From: Myxococcales bacterium | Lineage (GTDB): Bacteria; Myxococcota_A; Polyangia; Polyangiales; Polyangiaceae | Assembly: GCA_016703425.1 (NCBI GenBank) | Contig: JADJCA010000001.1 | Coordinates: 186,001-250,000, forward strand | Direction of reading: 5' to 3' | Length of the DNA stretch: 64,000 nucleotides | In this document: in pieces, positions 41,610 through 50,929 of the stretch | Numbering within the stretch: the first letter of the stretch is position 1 | Layout: each line of letters opens with the position of its first letter | Notes under the pieces: model-generated | The model's input: the letters and a program-made list of their open reading frames with translations, nothing else | What the model was told of the DNA's origin: nothing | Database searches by the model: none | Translations under genes and position numbers: made by a program

Positions 41610-42497
41610 CTAGCTGACGATGCGCAAACTCTTGCCGACGAGCACTTCGTTGTGGCTCCCGGTGCGGTAGCCCTCGAGGTCGAGCGTCACGTACGTGAAG
41701 CCGAAGCGGCGGCCGGCGGCTGAGATCGCGTCGCGTTTCTCGAAGGCGGAGAGCAGCTCGTCTTTGGCCACCTCGATGCGCGCGATGGCGCCTTCCTTGG
41801 TGGCGCCGGCGGTGCCGCTCGTGGCGGAGAGCGCGTGCCACCGAACGCGCACCTGGCGAAGGCCCAGCGCATGAAGCTCCGCCTCGAGACCGCCGATCTG
41901 CGCGAGGCGATCACGCGTCACCGTGGTGCCAAAGGGGATGCGGCTCGAGAGGCACGCGGAGGCGGGCTTGTCCCAGACGCTGAGGCCGATCTCCGCGGCG
42001 TACTTGCGAACGTCGGCCTTGGTGAACTTCAGTTCGACGAGGGGGCTGCGAACGGCGGCGCGGCTCGCCGCGTCGAGGCCCGGCCGGTGATCGCCGAGGT
42101 CGTCGAGGTTGGTGCCGTTCAAGACAAAGGCGAGGCCCCACTCGGCGCGCTTCTTCTCGCTGATGCGGTAAAGCTCGCTCTTGCAGTAGAAGCACCGATC
42201 GACGCCGTTGGCCTGATACCCGGGATCGTCGATCTCGCTCGATTCCACGAGCTCGTGGCGCGCGCCGATGCGCGTCGCGAGGGCCACGGCAGCTTCCTTC
42301 TCGAAGGACGCGAGGCTGGGACTGATGGCGGTCATCCCCACGGCGCGCGGGCCGAGGACCTCGTGAGCGACGGCCAACACGAACGCGCTGTCGACGCCGC
42401 CGGAATAACAAACCAGCACCGAGCCCATCTCTTCGAGGAGACCGCGGAGGCGGTGAAGCGGCGTCGGGGATGGGGCGCCGGGCGCGGGAGACAGCAT
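41610..42497 (-). CDS. larE: ATP-dependent sacrificial sulfur transferase LarE-like
   Basis: A 295-residue PP-loop ATPase. The N-terminal motif CYSGGVDSAF at about residues 30-39 binds ATP. NGTNLDDLGDHRPGLDA and DKPASACLSSRIPFG are LarE blocks. The Cys in SACLSS corresponds to the sulfur-donor cysteine of Lactobacillus LarE, which builds the nickel-pincer cofactor of lactate racemase. The ATG at 42497 is chosen because residues upstream do not match the family. No larA, larB or larC lies nearby, so its cofactor client is unknown. Confidence 0.8.
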   Translation of the reverse strand: MLSPAPGAPSPTPLHRLRGLLEEMGSVLVCYSGGVDSAFVLAVAHEVLGPRAVGMTAISPSLASFEKEAAVALATRIGARHELVESSEIDDPGYQANGVDRCFYCKSELYRISEKKRAEWGLAFVLNGTNLDDLGDHRPGLDAASRAAVRSPLVELKFTKADVRKYAAEIGLSVWDKPASACLSSRIPFGTTVTRDRLAQIGGLEAELHALGLRQVRVRWHALSATSGTAGATKEGAIARIEVAKDELLSAFEKRDAISAAGRRFGFTYVTLDLEGYRTGSHNEVLVGKSLRIVS

Positions 42498-42577
42498 GGG
42501 AAGGGTTATGTCTCGCGGGGGAGGGCGCGACAAGAGCGCGCAACCAAACGGCCTCTCACCCAGCAGCCACGCCGTAT

Positions 42578-42606
42578 TTGCCAAGGGCGATACCTGATAG
42601 TATGTT
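42578..42606 (+). promoter_or_regulatory. Predicted imuA promoter
   Basis: TTGCCA at 42578-42583 (5 of 6 to TTGACA), a 17-bp spacer and TATGTT at 42601-42606 (4 of 6 to TATAAT). A transcript would start about at 42613, the first base of the imuA ATG. The -10 lies inside the LexA-box-like site. Confidence 0.5.
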
Positions 42607-42610
42607 CAGT
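42594..42610 (+). promoter_or_regulatory. LexA box-like operator of the imuA cassette
   Basis: CTGATAGTATGTTCAGT matches the Myxococcus LexA consensus CTRHAMRYBYGTTCAGS at 14 of 17 positions and also has the CTG-N10-CAG form of E. coli SOS boxes. It covers the -10 element and ends 2 bp before the imuA start codon, a position where bound LexA would block transcription. Confidence 0.7.
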
Positions 42611-42612
42611 GC

Positions 42613-43434
42613 ATGTCCGCGTTGCCGATCTCGTTTGAGCTTCCTCGGGGCGTCTCTCGCGTCGATGAGGCCACTGAACGGGCGCGGGCGCTACCGTCGT
42701 CGCAGATCCTCTCGTTGGGGTGGCCCTCGCTCGATGCGCTCTTGCCTGATGGCGGGCTGCCTCGTGGTGTCGTCGAGGTTGCGTCGCGCGGTGCACTTGG
42801 TGGGCCTACGCGCCTGGCGGCTCGTGCCATAGCGGCCGCGCAGGCGAGGGCCCCGGAAGCCTGGTGCGCGTGGCTCGATCCGGAAGCAACGCTCCACGCT
42901 CCTGGGCTCGCACGCTCAGGCATCGACCTCGCGCGCCTCTTCGTCGTCAGGCCACAGCGCGCAGAACTCGGGCGCATCGCCGTCAAAGTCGCCCGTTCGG
43001 GAGCCTTCGATCTCATCGTCGTCGACATGGATGCGCTGGGTGAAGTGGAGGCTTGGCCGCCGCCTTATCCCGGCACATCGTCGATGGGCGGGCCCTCCTC
43101 TCGTGGCTCGCGCGCTGCCACGTCTACGTCGCGCAGTCGCCGTGCGCTCCCTTCCGAGATCGTCGTACGAAAACTAGCGCTCGCCGCCGAAGAGAGCGGC
43201 ACAACGCTCCTTCTGCTCACCGACGCCACCAAAGCGCGCACGATGCCGTGGCCCGTCGCGCTCCGCCTCGAGCTCGAGCGTCGCCCCGACGCCATGAGCG
43301 TCCGTGTCGCCAAAGATCGTCGAGGCCGCGCCAGCGTCGTCAAGACGTGGATCCCCGTGGCCGAGCTCAGCGACCGAAGAGAACGCAAAGAGCCGGTGCG
43401 GTCCCCGGTGCGCCTCTTGGTCGGTGAACGATGA
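42613..43434 (+). CDS. imuA: ImuA, RecA-like component of the SOS mutasome
   Basis: A 273-residue protein, first in the imuA-imuB-dnaE2 damage-induced mutagenesis cassette. The RecA-like core reads LGWPSLDALLPDGGLPRGVVEVA. The Walker A loop is degenerate (SRGALGGPTRLA), and Walker B is FDLIVVDMDAL at about residues 136-146. The Ser/Arg-rich insert at about 155-178 is unusual. The ATG at 42613 lies 2 bp after the LexA box and has no Shine-Dalgarno sequence, so translation may be leaderless. The stop overlaps the imuB start by four bases (ATGA). Confidence 0.82.
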   Translation: MSALPISFELPRGVSRVDEATERARALPSSQILSLGWPSLDALLPDGGLPRGVVEVASRGALGGPTRLAARAIAAAQARAPEAWCAWLDPEATLHAPGLARSGIDLARLFVVRPQRAELGRIAVKVARSGAFDLIVVDMDALGEVEAWPPPYPGTSSMGGPSSRGSRAATSTSRSRRALPSEIVVRKLALAAEESGTTLLLLTDATKARTMPWPVALRLELERRPDAMSVRVAKDRRGRASVVKTWIPVAELSDRRERKEPVRSPVRLLVGER

Positions 43435-45116
43435 CGGCGCCGAAACGCATCGCGAGCGTCGCGCTTTTTCATCTGCGCATTGGCGTGGCGCGGACGCGCA
43501 TGGCCTCGCAGGCAACGTCCAGCGAGGCGCATCTTCCGCTCGCGATCGTGGTCGGTACGCAATCAGAGCGCTCGCTGCAAGGCGGGACGCGCATCGATGA
43601 AGTGTCGCAAGAAGCGTTCGCGCTGGGGGTGCGCCCGGGCATGACGCTCGCCGCCGCGCGCGCTCGCTCCGCAAATCTCCTCGTGCGTGTCGTCCCTCCC
43701 GACGCCATCGAGGCCTCTGTCGCCTCGCTCGCCGAAACGCTCTTGGCCTTCGGCGCCACCGTCTCTTATGTCATCAAAGGAGCTGGCCGAACGCGTCCCC
43801 TCGTCAACGACGACGCCGTGTTCGTCGACGTGACGGGATGCGCGCACCTGCATGCGTGCGCCGAAGATCCCACGGGCGAACGGCGCCTCGCTGCAAAGCT
43901 GGGGGCTCATGTCGAGGCGCTCGGGTTTGCGGGGCGTGTCGCCATCGCGAACGGGCCCAAGATCGCCCACGCCATCGCGCGCCATTCGCCGGTTCGCAGA
44001 CAGGCTGCAGCTTTGGAGGGCGAGCCTGGGCGCAACGCGAAGAGTCGCTCTCGTCAGCGGACCACGCCTCTTCCCATCGTCGTCGCTCCCGGAACCGAGC
44101 GCGAGGCCATGGGCGTCTTGCCGATGGCGGCGCTCGCACAAGACGAAGACACGGAGCGATACCTGCGAAAGTTGGGGCTCTTCGCCGTCGCCGATCTTCT
44201 TGCGCTGCCTCAGGATGCGCTCGGTTCTCGGCTCGGCGCTGGCGCGAGCGATGCGCTCTTGCTCTCCCGTGGCATCGACGGAACGCCGCTCGCTGCGTAT
44301 CTGCCGCCCGAGGTGCCCGAAGAGCGCGCCTCGCTCGACGACCCGCTCGAGCATACCGAAGCGTTGCTCTTCGTCGCCAAAGGGCTCACCGATCGCATGG
44401 GCGCGCGTCTTTTGGCGCGTGGACTTCGGGCCAACCACGTCGAGCTCGAGTTCTTACTCGAACGCTCCCTCGTGCCGGAAGCGGAGCGAGACAAGCCTGC
44501 GGCGTCCCCGTCGTTGTCGCTCAAGCTTGCGGCGCCCATCGGCGCGCCCTCTGAGCTTTTTGCCATCGTGCGGGCGCGCCTCGAGTCGTTTGAGGTGATC
44601 GCGCCCGTTCGCGCCATCATCCTTCGGTGCCGCGATCTGGCGCCCGCTCGCGGCAAGGCGCTCGCGCTCTTCGAAGCCGAGCCGAAGGCCGAGCGCGCGC
44701 TGCCGGAGCTTGCCGCCGAGCTTACGACTCTCCTCGGTCGCGAGAACGTGGGCGTCTTGGCTCCGCTCGATACCTGGGCTCTGGAGAAGCGAACGAGCCT
44801 CGTACCCTTCGCCGAGCGGGCCAAGACGCGACCGTCGAGCGCCTCGCGAGGTCGCCCTTGGGGCGGAGAAGAGCCGCTGCGCTTCGTCCGAACACCGGTT
44901 CCGCGTCCCTTTCCACGCGTGGCGCCGCTGGTCCAAAGGCAAGAAGGCCTCGAGTGGTGGCGGCGTCCCTCTGCGAGCCTGCCCTCTGCGAACTTACAAG
45001 GAGAGCGCAAGACGCGCGACTTCGTCATCGCCTGGGATGAGGAGCGGCAAGCGGCCGCGTGGCTCGAGCTCGACCGCGCCGAGGGGCGCGCGTGGCTTCG
45101 CGGCTGGAAGGAGTAG
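43431..45116 (+). CDS. imuB: ImuB, Y-family polymerase-like mutasome component
   Basis: A 561-residue protein with the Y-family polymerase layout. The N-terminal palm strand reads ASVALFHLRIGVARTRMA, where active enzymes have D-x-D; both carboxylates are absent. The second motif is DAVFVDVTGCAHLHA. The HhH-containing thumb reads YLRKLGLFAVADLLALPQDAL. Known ImuB proteins are also catalytically dead and connect the beta clamp with ImuA and DnaE2. It is coupled to imuA by overlap and sits 6 bp before dnaE2. Confidence 0.85.
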   Translation: MTAPKRIASVALFHLRIGVARTRMASQATSSEAHLPLAIVVGTQSERSLQGGTRIDEVSQEAFALGVRPGMTLAAARARSANLLVRVVPPDAIEASVASLAETLLAFGATVSYVIKGAGRTRPLVNDDAVFVDVTGCAHLHACAEDPTGERRLAAKLGAHVEALGFAGRVAIANGPKIAHAIARHSPVRRQAAALEGEPGRNAKSRSRQRTTPLPIVVAPGTEREAMGVLPMAALAQDEDTERYLRKLGLFAVADLLALPQDALGSRLGAGASDALLLSRGIDGTPLAAYLPPEVPEERASLDDPLEHTEALLFVAKGLTDRMGARLLARGLRANHVELEFLLERSLVPEAERDKPAASPSLSLKLAAPIGAPSELFAIVRARLESFEVIAPVRAIILRCRDLAPARGKALALFEAEPKAERALPELAAELTTLLGRENVGVLAPLDTWALEKRTSLVPFAERAKTRPSSASRGRPWGGEEPLRFVRTPVPRPFPRVAPLVQRQEGLEWWRRPSASLPSANLQGERKTRDFVIAWDEERQAAAWLELDRAEGRAWLRGWKE

Positions 45117-45122
45117 CGCTCC

Positions 45123-48100
45123 GTGGGCCGCGTCCGCATCGACCCAAGCTCGCGCATGCCCTTTGAGCCGGCGGCGCAGTCGACGATCCTTGAGCGTTCG
45201 GCGCCGGTGGTGCGGCCCTCGGTCCGTGGCCCTGAGGGGCGCGAGGCGTTGTCAGCGCCGTTCGTGGAGCTCTTCGCGCGCTCCAACTTCTCGTTCCTCG
45301 CGGGCGCGTCGGCGCCCGCTGCGCTCGTGGCGAGAGCCAACCAACTTGGCTACGACGCGCTCGGGCTCACCGACTTGGATGGATTCTACGGTGCCGTCCG
45401 TGCCCTCGAAGAGAGCGAGCGGCAGCGCGCGGAGGCGCCGCCGGGGACGCGCCTCGTGCTCGGCTGCGAGCTGACGCTCGATGCCGAGGCCAATGCCTGG
45501 GAAGCCGCGAACGCTGGAGTTGTCGATTCTGAAAGTCCGCTCGCGCCGTCGTTTGCGCCTCCGCTCGCGCCTCCGCTCGCGAACGACGCGGAGCCGCGTG
45601 TGCTGTTTGCCAGCGTGATCCTGCACGTGGAGAATCACGTTGGGTACGAGGGCGCGTGCCGCCTCTTGAGCGAGAGCCATGCGAGGCACCCGAAGGGTCG
45701 CGGTCGTTCTGACGCCGAACGGACCGAGCCCTTCGATCCTGATCCGCGCGCGCGCAACACCTTCGCCGGCGTGCCGCTCTCGAGTGTGCTCGCGTTGCCT
45801 TCCGGCCTTTGGGCCACGCTGCGGCCGTCGCGTGCCCTTGTGCTCGCGGCTGCAAGAGACTCCGCTGTTCTCGAGCGCGCTCGCCATGATGTCCTTCGCC
45901 TGAAAGAGGCCTTCGGCGAGCGCGCGAGCTTGCTTCTGACGCGTCATCTCGACGGGGAAGATCGCGCGCGGTTTCAGCTCATCAAAGAGCTCTCGCGCGC
46001 AACCGGCGTACCCATCGTGGTGAGCAACGCGCCGCTCTTCGCGACGCCCGAAGACCGCCCGCTCTACGATGTCATCTCGTGCATTCGTGAGGGCCAAACG
46101 CTCGACGAAGCGGGTCGCGCGCTTCTGCCGAACGCCGAGGCGTGCCTCAAGTCGCCCGGCGAAATGGTGCGGCTCTTTGCCGATCTCCCCGAGGCCGTGG
46201 CGCGGACGCGCGTCATCGCCGACGCCTGTCAGTTTTCGCTCCGCGAGCTTCGTTACCGCTTCCCCTGCGAGATCGACGAGCCCGCGTTCGAAGGCGAGAC
46301 CCCCGACGAAGCCCTGCGCCGCGTGGCGTACGCGGGCGTGGCTCGTCGTTACGGAGAGAAGCCGCCCAAGGCGATCCTCGTGCAGATCGAGCGGGAGCTG
46401 GTGCTCATCGGCAAGCTCGGGGTCGCTCCGTACTTCTTGAGCGTCCACGCCATCGTCGAGATGGCGCGCTCACGAGACATCCTCTGCCAAGGGCGCGGCA
46501 GCGCAGCGAACAGCGCCGTGTGCTTCGTGCTTGGCATCACCGCCGTCGACCCGTCGCGTTCAAACCTGCTCTTTGAGCGCTTCTTGTCCATCGAACGGAG
46601 CGAGCCGCCGGACATCGACGTCGACTTCGAGCACGAAAGGCGCGAAGAGGTCATTCAGGCCATCTACGCCAAATACGGTCGCGAACGCGCGGCCATGGTG
46701 AGCGAGGTCATCACCTACCGCGGCAAATCGGCGCTCCGCGAGGTTGGTAAGGTCTTTGGGCTTTCGCTCGAGCAGGTCGATCGCCTCTCGTCGCTCGTCT
46801 CTTGGTGGGACGGCGTCTCGGCCATCGAGCCGGCGCGGCTTGTCTCGGCGGGCTTCGACCCGAACGACGGTCGCATCGAGCTCGTGCTTCGTTTTGCCGC
46901 CGCGCTCCAAGGAACGCCGCGCCACTTGTCGATCCACGTCGGCGGCTTCGTGCTCTCGGCCGAGCCGCTCTCTCGAGTCGCCCCGGTGGAGCCGGCCACG
47001 ATGCCGGGACGAACGATCATCCCCTGGGACAAAGACGATCTCGACACGCTCGGCTTCTTCAAGGTCGACGTCCTCGGCCTCGGGATGCTGACGGCCATCC
47101 GCAAGGCGCTCGCCTTCGCCGCACAAGACGACCCGCGCGTTCGCGCCGAGAGCGCCATCGACGCCCTGGCGAAGATCCCGCCCGAAGATCCCGCCGTCTA
47201 CGACGCCCTCTGCAAGGCCGACACCGTCGGCGTCTTCCAGATCGAGAGTCGCGCTCAGATGGCGATGCTCCCGCGGCTCTTGCCTCGCGTCTTTTACGAC
47301 ATCGTCGTGGAGGTCGCGATCGTTCGCCCCGGGCCCATCCAGGGCGGGATGGTTCATCCGTACCTGCGTCGTCGCAACGCCGAAGAGCCGGCGGTGGCGC
47401 CTCACCCGATCCTCGCGCCGATCCTCGACCGAACGCTTGGCGTGCCGCTCTTTCAAGAGCAGGTCATGCAGATCGCCATCGTCGGTGCCGGCTACACCGG
47501 CGGCGAAGCCGATCAGCTTCGTCGCGACATGGCCGCCTGGAAGAAGACCGGGCGCCTCGAGCGGCACCGCGAACGACTCCTCGAGGGTTTCCAAAAACGC
47601 GGCATCTCGCGCGAGTTTGGCGAGCGGCTCTACGCGCAGATTCAAGGCTTCGGCGAATACGGCTTCCCCGAGAGCCACGCGGCGAGCTTCGCGCTGCTCG
47701 TTTACGCGGGCTCGTGGCTCAAGGCCCATCACCCGGCGGCGTTTGCCGCGGCGCTCGTCAACAGCCAGCCCATGGGCTTCTACTCACCCAACACGATCTT
47801 GAAAGACGCCCAGCGGCACGGCGTGACGCTCCGCCCCATCGACGTCCTCGAGAGCGGCTGGGATTGCTCCCTCGAAGCCGAGCACGCGACCGCGGCCGCG
47901 ACTCCGGCAAAGTCTCCCGCGATTCGAGTTGGCCTTCGGCAAGTCAAAGGGCTCGGCGAAGAGGCCGGCCGACGCGTCGAGGCATTTGTGCGCCACGCTC
48001 GCTTGGCGCATCTCCCCATCGAGGTGGCGTCGGTGGCGCACGGCGCAAAAGTCACGCGCAAGGAGCTTGAGGCGCTGGCCGAGGCGGGAGCCTTCGACGC

Positions 48101-48824
48101 GCTCGGCTCGTCGCTCCTGAAGGGGCGAGCCGCCACGGGCTCGCCCACAAACGATGCTCGCGAGGGCGGCAACGATGACGCCGTCCTCGAGAAGAGGACG
48201 CCGTCTCGCGCGTCTCGTGCGAAAGGCGTCCGCGGCGATGATCCGCGCACGCGGCCCGAATCGCGCGCTGCGATGTCCGGCGGCGCCGCTCGCCGAGAGG
48301 CGCTCTGGGCTGCCCGCGCGCCGCGCGCTCGCGAAGGCGAGCTCTTCGAGGGCATGTCGCCCTCTTCGGCCACGCCGGTGTTGCCGCCGCTGTCGCGCGC
48401 CGAGCAACTCTCCCTCGACTACGAGCGCACCGGGCTCTCGGTCAATGACCACCCGATGCAGCTCCTGCGGGCCGAGCTGTCGCCCCGTTTTGCCGACTCG
48501 AAAACGCTCACCAAGGCGCGGCACGGCTCGGCCATCAGCGTGGCGGGGTTGGTCATTTGTCGCCAGCGCCCTGCCACCGCCAGCGGCATGGTGTTCATCA
48601 CCATGGAGGACGAACACGGATTTTTGAACCTCATCCTCTACGCGCGCGTCTTCGACGAACAGCGCCACGTGGCGACGACGGCGCACCTGCTCGCGGCCCA
48701 CGGCACCGTCGAGCGGGAAGGGGAGGTCGTCTACGTCGTGGTAAAGACGCTCGAGCCCATCGAGCGCCTCGCGCACCAGCCCGACGGCCGAACGATGCCG
48801 TCCATGAGCCGTGATTTTCACTGA
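45123..48824 (+). CDS. dnaE2: Error-prone DNA polymerase III alpha subunit
   Basis: A 1233-residue C-family polymerase that does translesion synthesis in the SOS mutasome. The PHP domain begins VELFARSNFSFLAGASAPAA; the LGLTDLDGFYGAVRA block is typical of DnaE2. The catalytic palm has PDIDVDFEHERREEVI at about residue 495. RGSAANSAVCFVLGIT and SIHVGGFVLSAEPL follow, and the C-terminal OB fold includes VAGLVICRQRPATASGMVFITMEDE. A low-complexity insert lies at about 1005-1070. The GTG at 45123 is 6 bp after imuB; an ATG at 45156 is an alternative. Confidence 0.92.
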   Translation: MGRVRIDPSSRMPFEPAAQSTILERSAPVVRPSVRGPEGREALSAPFVELFARSNFSFLAGASAPAALVARANQLGYDALGLTDLDGFYGAVRALEESERQRAEAPPGTRLVLGCELTLDAEANAWEAANAGVVDSESPLAPSFAPPLAPPLANDAEPRVLFASVILHVENHVGYEGACRLLSESHARHPKGRGRSDAERTEPFDPDPRARNTFAGVPLSSVLALPSGLWATLRPSRALVLAAARDSAVLERARHDVLRLKEAFGERASLLLTRHLDGEDRARFQLIKELSRATGVPIVVSNAPLFATPEDRPLYDVISCIREGQTLDEAGRALLPNAEACLKSPGEMVRLFADLPEAVARTRVIADACQFSLRELRYRFPCEIDEPAFEGETPDEALRRVAYAGVARRYGEKPPKAILVQIERELVLIGKLGVAPYFLSVHAIVEMARSRDILCQGRGSAANSAVCFVLGITAVDPSRSNLLFERFLSIERSEPPDIDVDFEHERREEVIQAIYAKYGRERAAMVSEVITYRGKSALREVGKVFGLSLEQVDRLSSLVSWWDGVSAIEPARLVSAGFDPNDGRIELVLRFAAALQGTPRHLSIHVGGFVLSAEPLSRVAPVEPATMPGRTIIPWDKDDLDTLGFFKVDVLGLGMLTAIRKALAFAAQDDPRVRAESAIDALAKIPPEDPAVYDALCKADTVGVFQIESRAQMAMLPRLLPRVFYDIVVEVAIVRPGPIQGGMVHPYLRRRNAEEPAVAPHPILAPILDRTLGVPLFQEQVMQIAIVGAGYTGGEADQLRRDMAAWKKTGRLERHRERLLEGFQKRGISREFGERLYAQIQGFGEYGFPESHAASFALLVYAGSWLKAHHPAAFAAALVNSQPMGFYSPNTILKDAQRHGVTLRPIDVLESGWDCSLEAEHATAAATPAKSPAIRVGLRQVKGLGEEAGRRVEAFVRHARLAHLPIEVASVAHGAKVTRKELEALAEAGAFDALGSSLLKGRAATGSPTNDAREGGNDDAVLEKRTPSRASRAKGVRGDDPRTRPESRAAMSGGAARREALWAARAPRAREGELFEGMSPSSATPVLPPLSRAEQLSLDYERTGLSVNDHPMQLLRAELSPRFADSKTLTKARHGSAISVAGLVICRQRPATASGMVFITMEDEHGFLNLILYARVFDEQRHVATTAHLLAAHGTVEREGEVVYVVVKTLEPIERLAHQPDGRTMPSMSRDFH

Positions 48825-48858
48825 GGTTGCTCTCACGCCCTCGCGCTCTCGTCGCCTG

Positions 48859-48882
48859 CGCCTAGCGCTCAGCGCCCAGGCG
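48859..48882 (+). terminator. Hairpin after dnaE2
   Basis: CGCCT/AGGCG and inner GCGC/GCGC stems with a 3-nt loop and small bulges, 35 bp after the dnaE2 stop. A T-run is missing. Confidence 0.35.
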
Positions 48883-48951
48883 AACTCATCGACCTCGAGG
48901 ACGCGCGGCCTCATGGCTCACGGCTCTTGGTGGTGGAACACGGAGAACGTT

Positions 48952-48977
48952 GCCCGCGACGCTTCTCTTTCGCGGGC
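48952..48977 (+). terminator. Second hairpin downstream of dnaE2
   Basis: GCCCGCGA at 48952-48959 and TCGCGGGC at 48970-48977 pair perfectly (8 bp, 10-nt pyrimidine-rich loop). It stands 50 bp before the next gene and could be a terminator or a leader structure of that gene. Confidence 0.4.
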
Positions 48978-49026
48978 GCTCTCGTACGCTGCTTGCCCGG
49001 AACGTTCGGTTTAGAAGGAGGCTCCG

Positions 49027-49668
49027 ATGCTCAAAGGCGTGAAGTGGCAAAAGATCGAGACGGAAGAGGCCGCCGAGAAATACGACGTCGGTACCGCAAG
49101 CAACGACAGCGTCGACCTCGACGATCTCGGCGATCCGCCGGAAGAGTTCCTCGTCTTCAAAGGCAACGTGAAGCTCTCGGGCGCCCACTCGTACGGCGAG
49201 ACCGTCAAAGAAGACCCCGACACCTTCACCGTTTGCGTCATCGACGGTGATCTCGAGGTCGACGGCCCCTTCACGTTCCACAGCTCCGACGTCTACAACG
49301 TGCTCTACGTCACCGGCTCGATGACGGTGAAGAGCCTCGTGTGCGAGTGGGACTGCCACCTGTTCGTCGGCAAGTCCCTGGCGGTCAAAGACACGCTCCT
49401 CACGAACCTCACCGACGCCGGCCACCTCGTGGTCCAAGGCTCCCTCACCGCCGAAGCGTGGATCGAGTGCATGGGCCGAGGCTGCATCGAGTTCGGGAAG
49501 AAGCCCAAGGTTCGCTACATCCGCGACGAGAACGCCGACGAAGACGAAGACGCCCCCAAGGCGCAAAGCGCCCAGAAGGTGCTCTTGCCGGCGTTCTTCG
49601 AGGACGGCGAGCTCGACTCGGAGAAGCTCGCCACGGCCATCCAAAAGGGAAAGCCGATCTTTCGGTGA
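49027..49668 (+). CDS. Beta-rich hypothetical protein
   Basis: A 213-residue acidic cytoplasmic protein. GGAGG at 49017-49021 gives a strong ribosome site before the ATG at 49027. Residues about 70-165 are a ladder of short alternating strands (VIDGDLEVDGPF, VLYVTGSMTVKSLVCEWDCHL, AGHLVVQGSLTAEAWIECMG), the look of a beta-solenoid such as bactofilin-like or right-handed-helix proteins. However, I recognise no family. Two or three Cys lie inside the ladder. The tail (EDEDAPKAQSAQ) is disordered. It is monocistronic, with hairpins on its left and a gene-free gap on its right. Confidence 0.6.
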   Translation: MLKGVKWQKIETEEAAEKYDVGTASNDSVDLDDLGDPPEEFLVFKGNVKLSGAHSYGETVKEDPDTFTVCVIDGDLEVDGPFTFHSSDVYNVLYVTGSMTVKSLVCEWDCHLFVGKSLAVKDTLLTNLTDAGHLVVQGSLTAEAWIECMGRGCIEFGKKPKVRYIRDENADEDEDAPKAQSAQKVLLPAFFEDGELDSEKLATAIQKGKPIFR

Positions 49669-50047
49669 GCGCCGCCCTGAAGCGGACCTTCGCGATGCGC
49701 CGATGCATCGAACGTGTACCCCGTGCACTCGGCGGGCAGGTGGGCCTCCGCACGGAAAGCAGCCGCATCGCATGGCCCGAGGGCGTGCCGGTGTCACGCT
49801 CCTGAAAGGCTCCTGAGGTGTCGCGGCATCGAAGCTGAGGGCTTACGGCCTCAGAGTTTCCGCGGCACGCTCGGCGAGCGCGGATGCAACCAGGTGCATG
49901 GAGGGGGTACCGATGGTGCGTCCGTCGGCACAGCGCGTGCTTCGCTGCGCGAATGCGCAACGCCTCGCCCCATCCCAGCTCCCCGCCCATGCTCCCCACC
50001 GCACGAACTGCACGAGGCGCCCGTGCGGGCCGTCTCGAGGTGACCTC
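49669..50047. other. Gene-free gap before mscS
   Basis: About 380 bp. Open frames here look like GC-driven noise: biased composition and no ribosome sites. No RNA gene, repeat or convincing promoter was recognised. AGGTGA at 50038-50043 is the ribosome site of the next gene. Confidence 0.5.
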
Positions 50048-50884
50048 ATGCTAAACGCCAACCTCGGGCCCGGCGGCCTCGACCTCGACGCGGTCGTCCG
50101 GTCGGCGCAAACGATCGTCGTGGACGCCGCCTTCAAGGTCGTGGCCGCCGTTGCACTCTACATCGCGGGGCGTTGGCTCATCTCGTTCGTCGTCCACCTG
50201 ATCCAGCGAGCGCTCGAGCGCCAACAGGTTGACCCGACCGTGCTTCGGTACACGGGCACCGTCGTTGGGGTGTTGCTCAACCTATCGCTGGTGGTCGCCA
50301 TTCTTGGCTATTTTGGCGTTCAAACAACGACCTTCGCGGCGCTCCTTGCGGGCGCTGGCATCGCCATTGGCACCGCGTGGGGTGGCTTGCTCAGCAACTT
50401 CGCCGCGGGAGCGTTTCTTGTCGTTCTTCGGCCGTTCAAGGTTGGCGACTTTGTGTCGGCTGGCGATTGCACCGGTACCGTCACGACCGTCGGCCTCTTT
50501 GCTACGACCATTCAATTGCCTGACAACGTCGTGGCGCACGTCGGGAACGGCAAGATTCTGTCCAGCACTATATTGAACTACAGCGCGACACCGGCGCGTC
50601 GCGTCGAGCTCAAGGCCCAGCTCCATCCGAGCGTGAATCCGAAGGACGCCATCGACAAGCTTCGTATCGCCGTCGCCAAGATCAAGAACGTTGCCGCCTC
50701 ACCCGAGCCAAGCATCGAGATCTTGGAGTTCACGGAGTTCGGACCCGTGCTCGGCGTGCGTCCGTACACGCACACTGACAACTACTGGCAAGTCTACTTT
50801 GATACCAACACAGCCATCGTGGAGACCTTCTCAGCGGCCGGGTACCCAGCACCGGAGCGGCGACTCCAATTGAGGTCCGCGTAG
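50048..50884 (+). CDS. mscS: Small-conductance mechanosensitive channel (MscS family)
   Basis: A 278-residue inner-membrane channel that releases solutes on osmotic downshock. AGGTGA lies 4 bp before the ATG at 50048. Three transmembrane segments are seen at about 27-45, 64-85 and 93-112. The pore helix TM3 with Ala/Gly packing (LLAGAGIAIGTAWGGLLSNFAAGAFLVVLRPFKVGDFV) is the family signature. A beta domain (GTVTTVGLFATTIQLPDN) follows. The length is close to E. coli MscS (286). It converges on smc. Confidence 0.92.
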   Translation: MLNANLGPGGLDLDAVVRSAQTIVVDAAFKVVAAVALYIAGRWLISFVVHLIQRALERQQVDPTVLRYTGTVVGVLLNLSLVVAILGYFGVQTTTFAALLAGAGIAIGTAWGGLLSNFAAGAFLVVLRPFKVGDFVSAGDCTGTVTTVGLFATTIQLPDNVVAHVGNGKILSSTILNYSATPARRVELKAQLHPSVNPKDAIDKLRIAVAKIKNVAASPEPSIEILEFTEFGPVLGVRPYTHTDNYWQVYFDTNTAIVETFSAAGYPAPERRLQLRSA

Positions 50885-50929
50885 CGCGGCCCATGTAGCC
50901 CGGACACGTCGCCGTAGGCGGCGCGGTCG

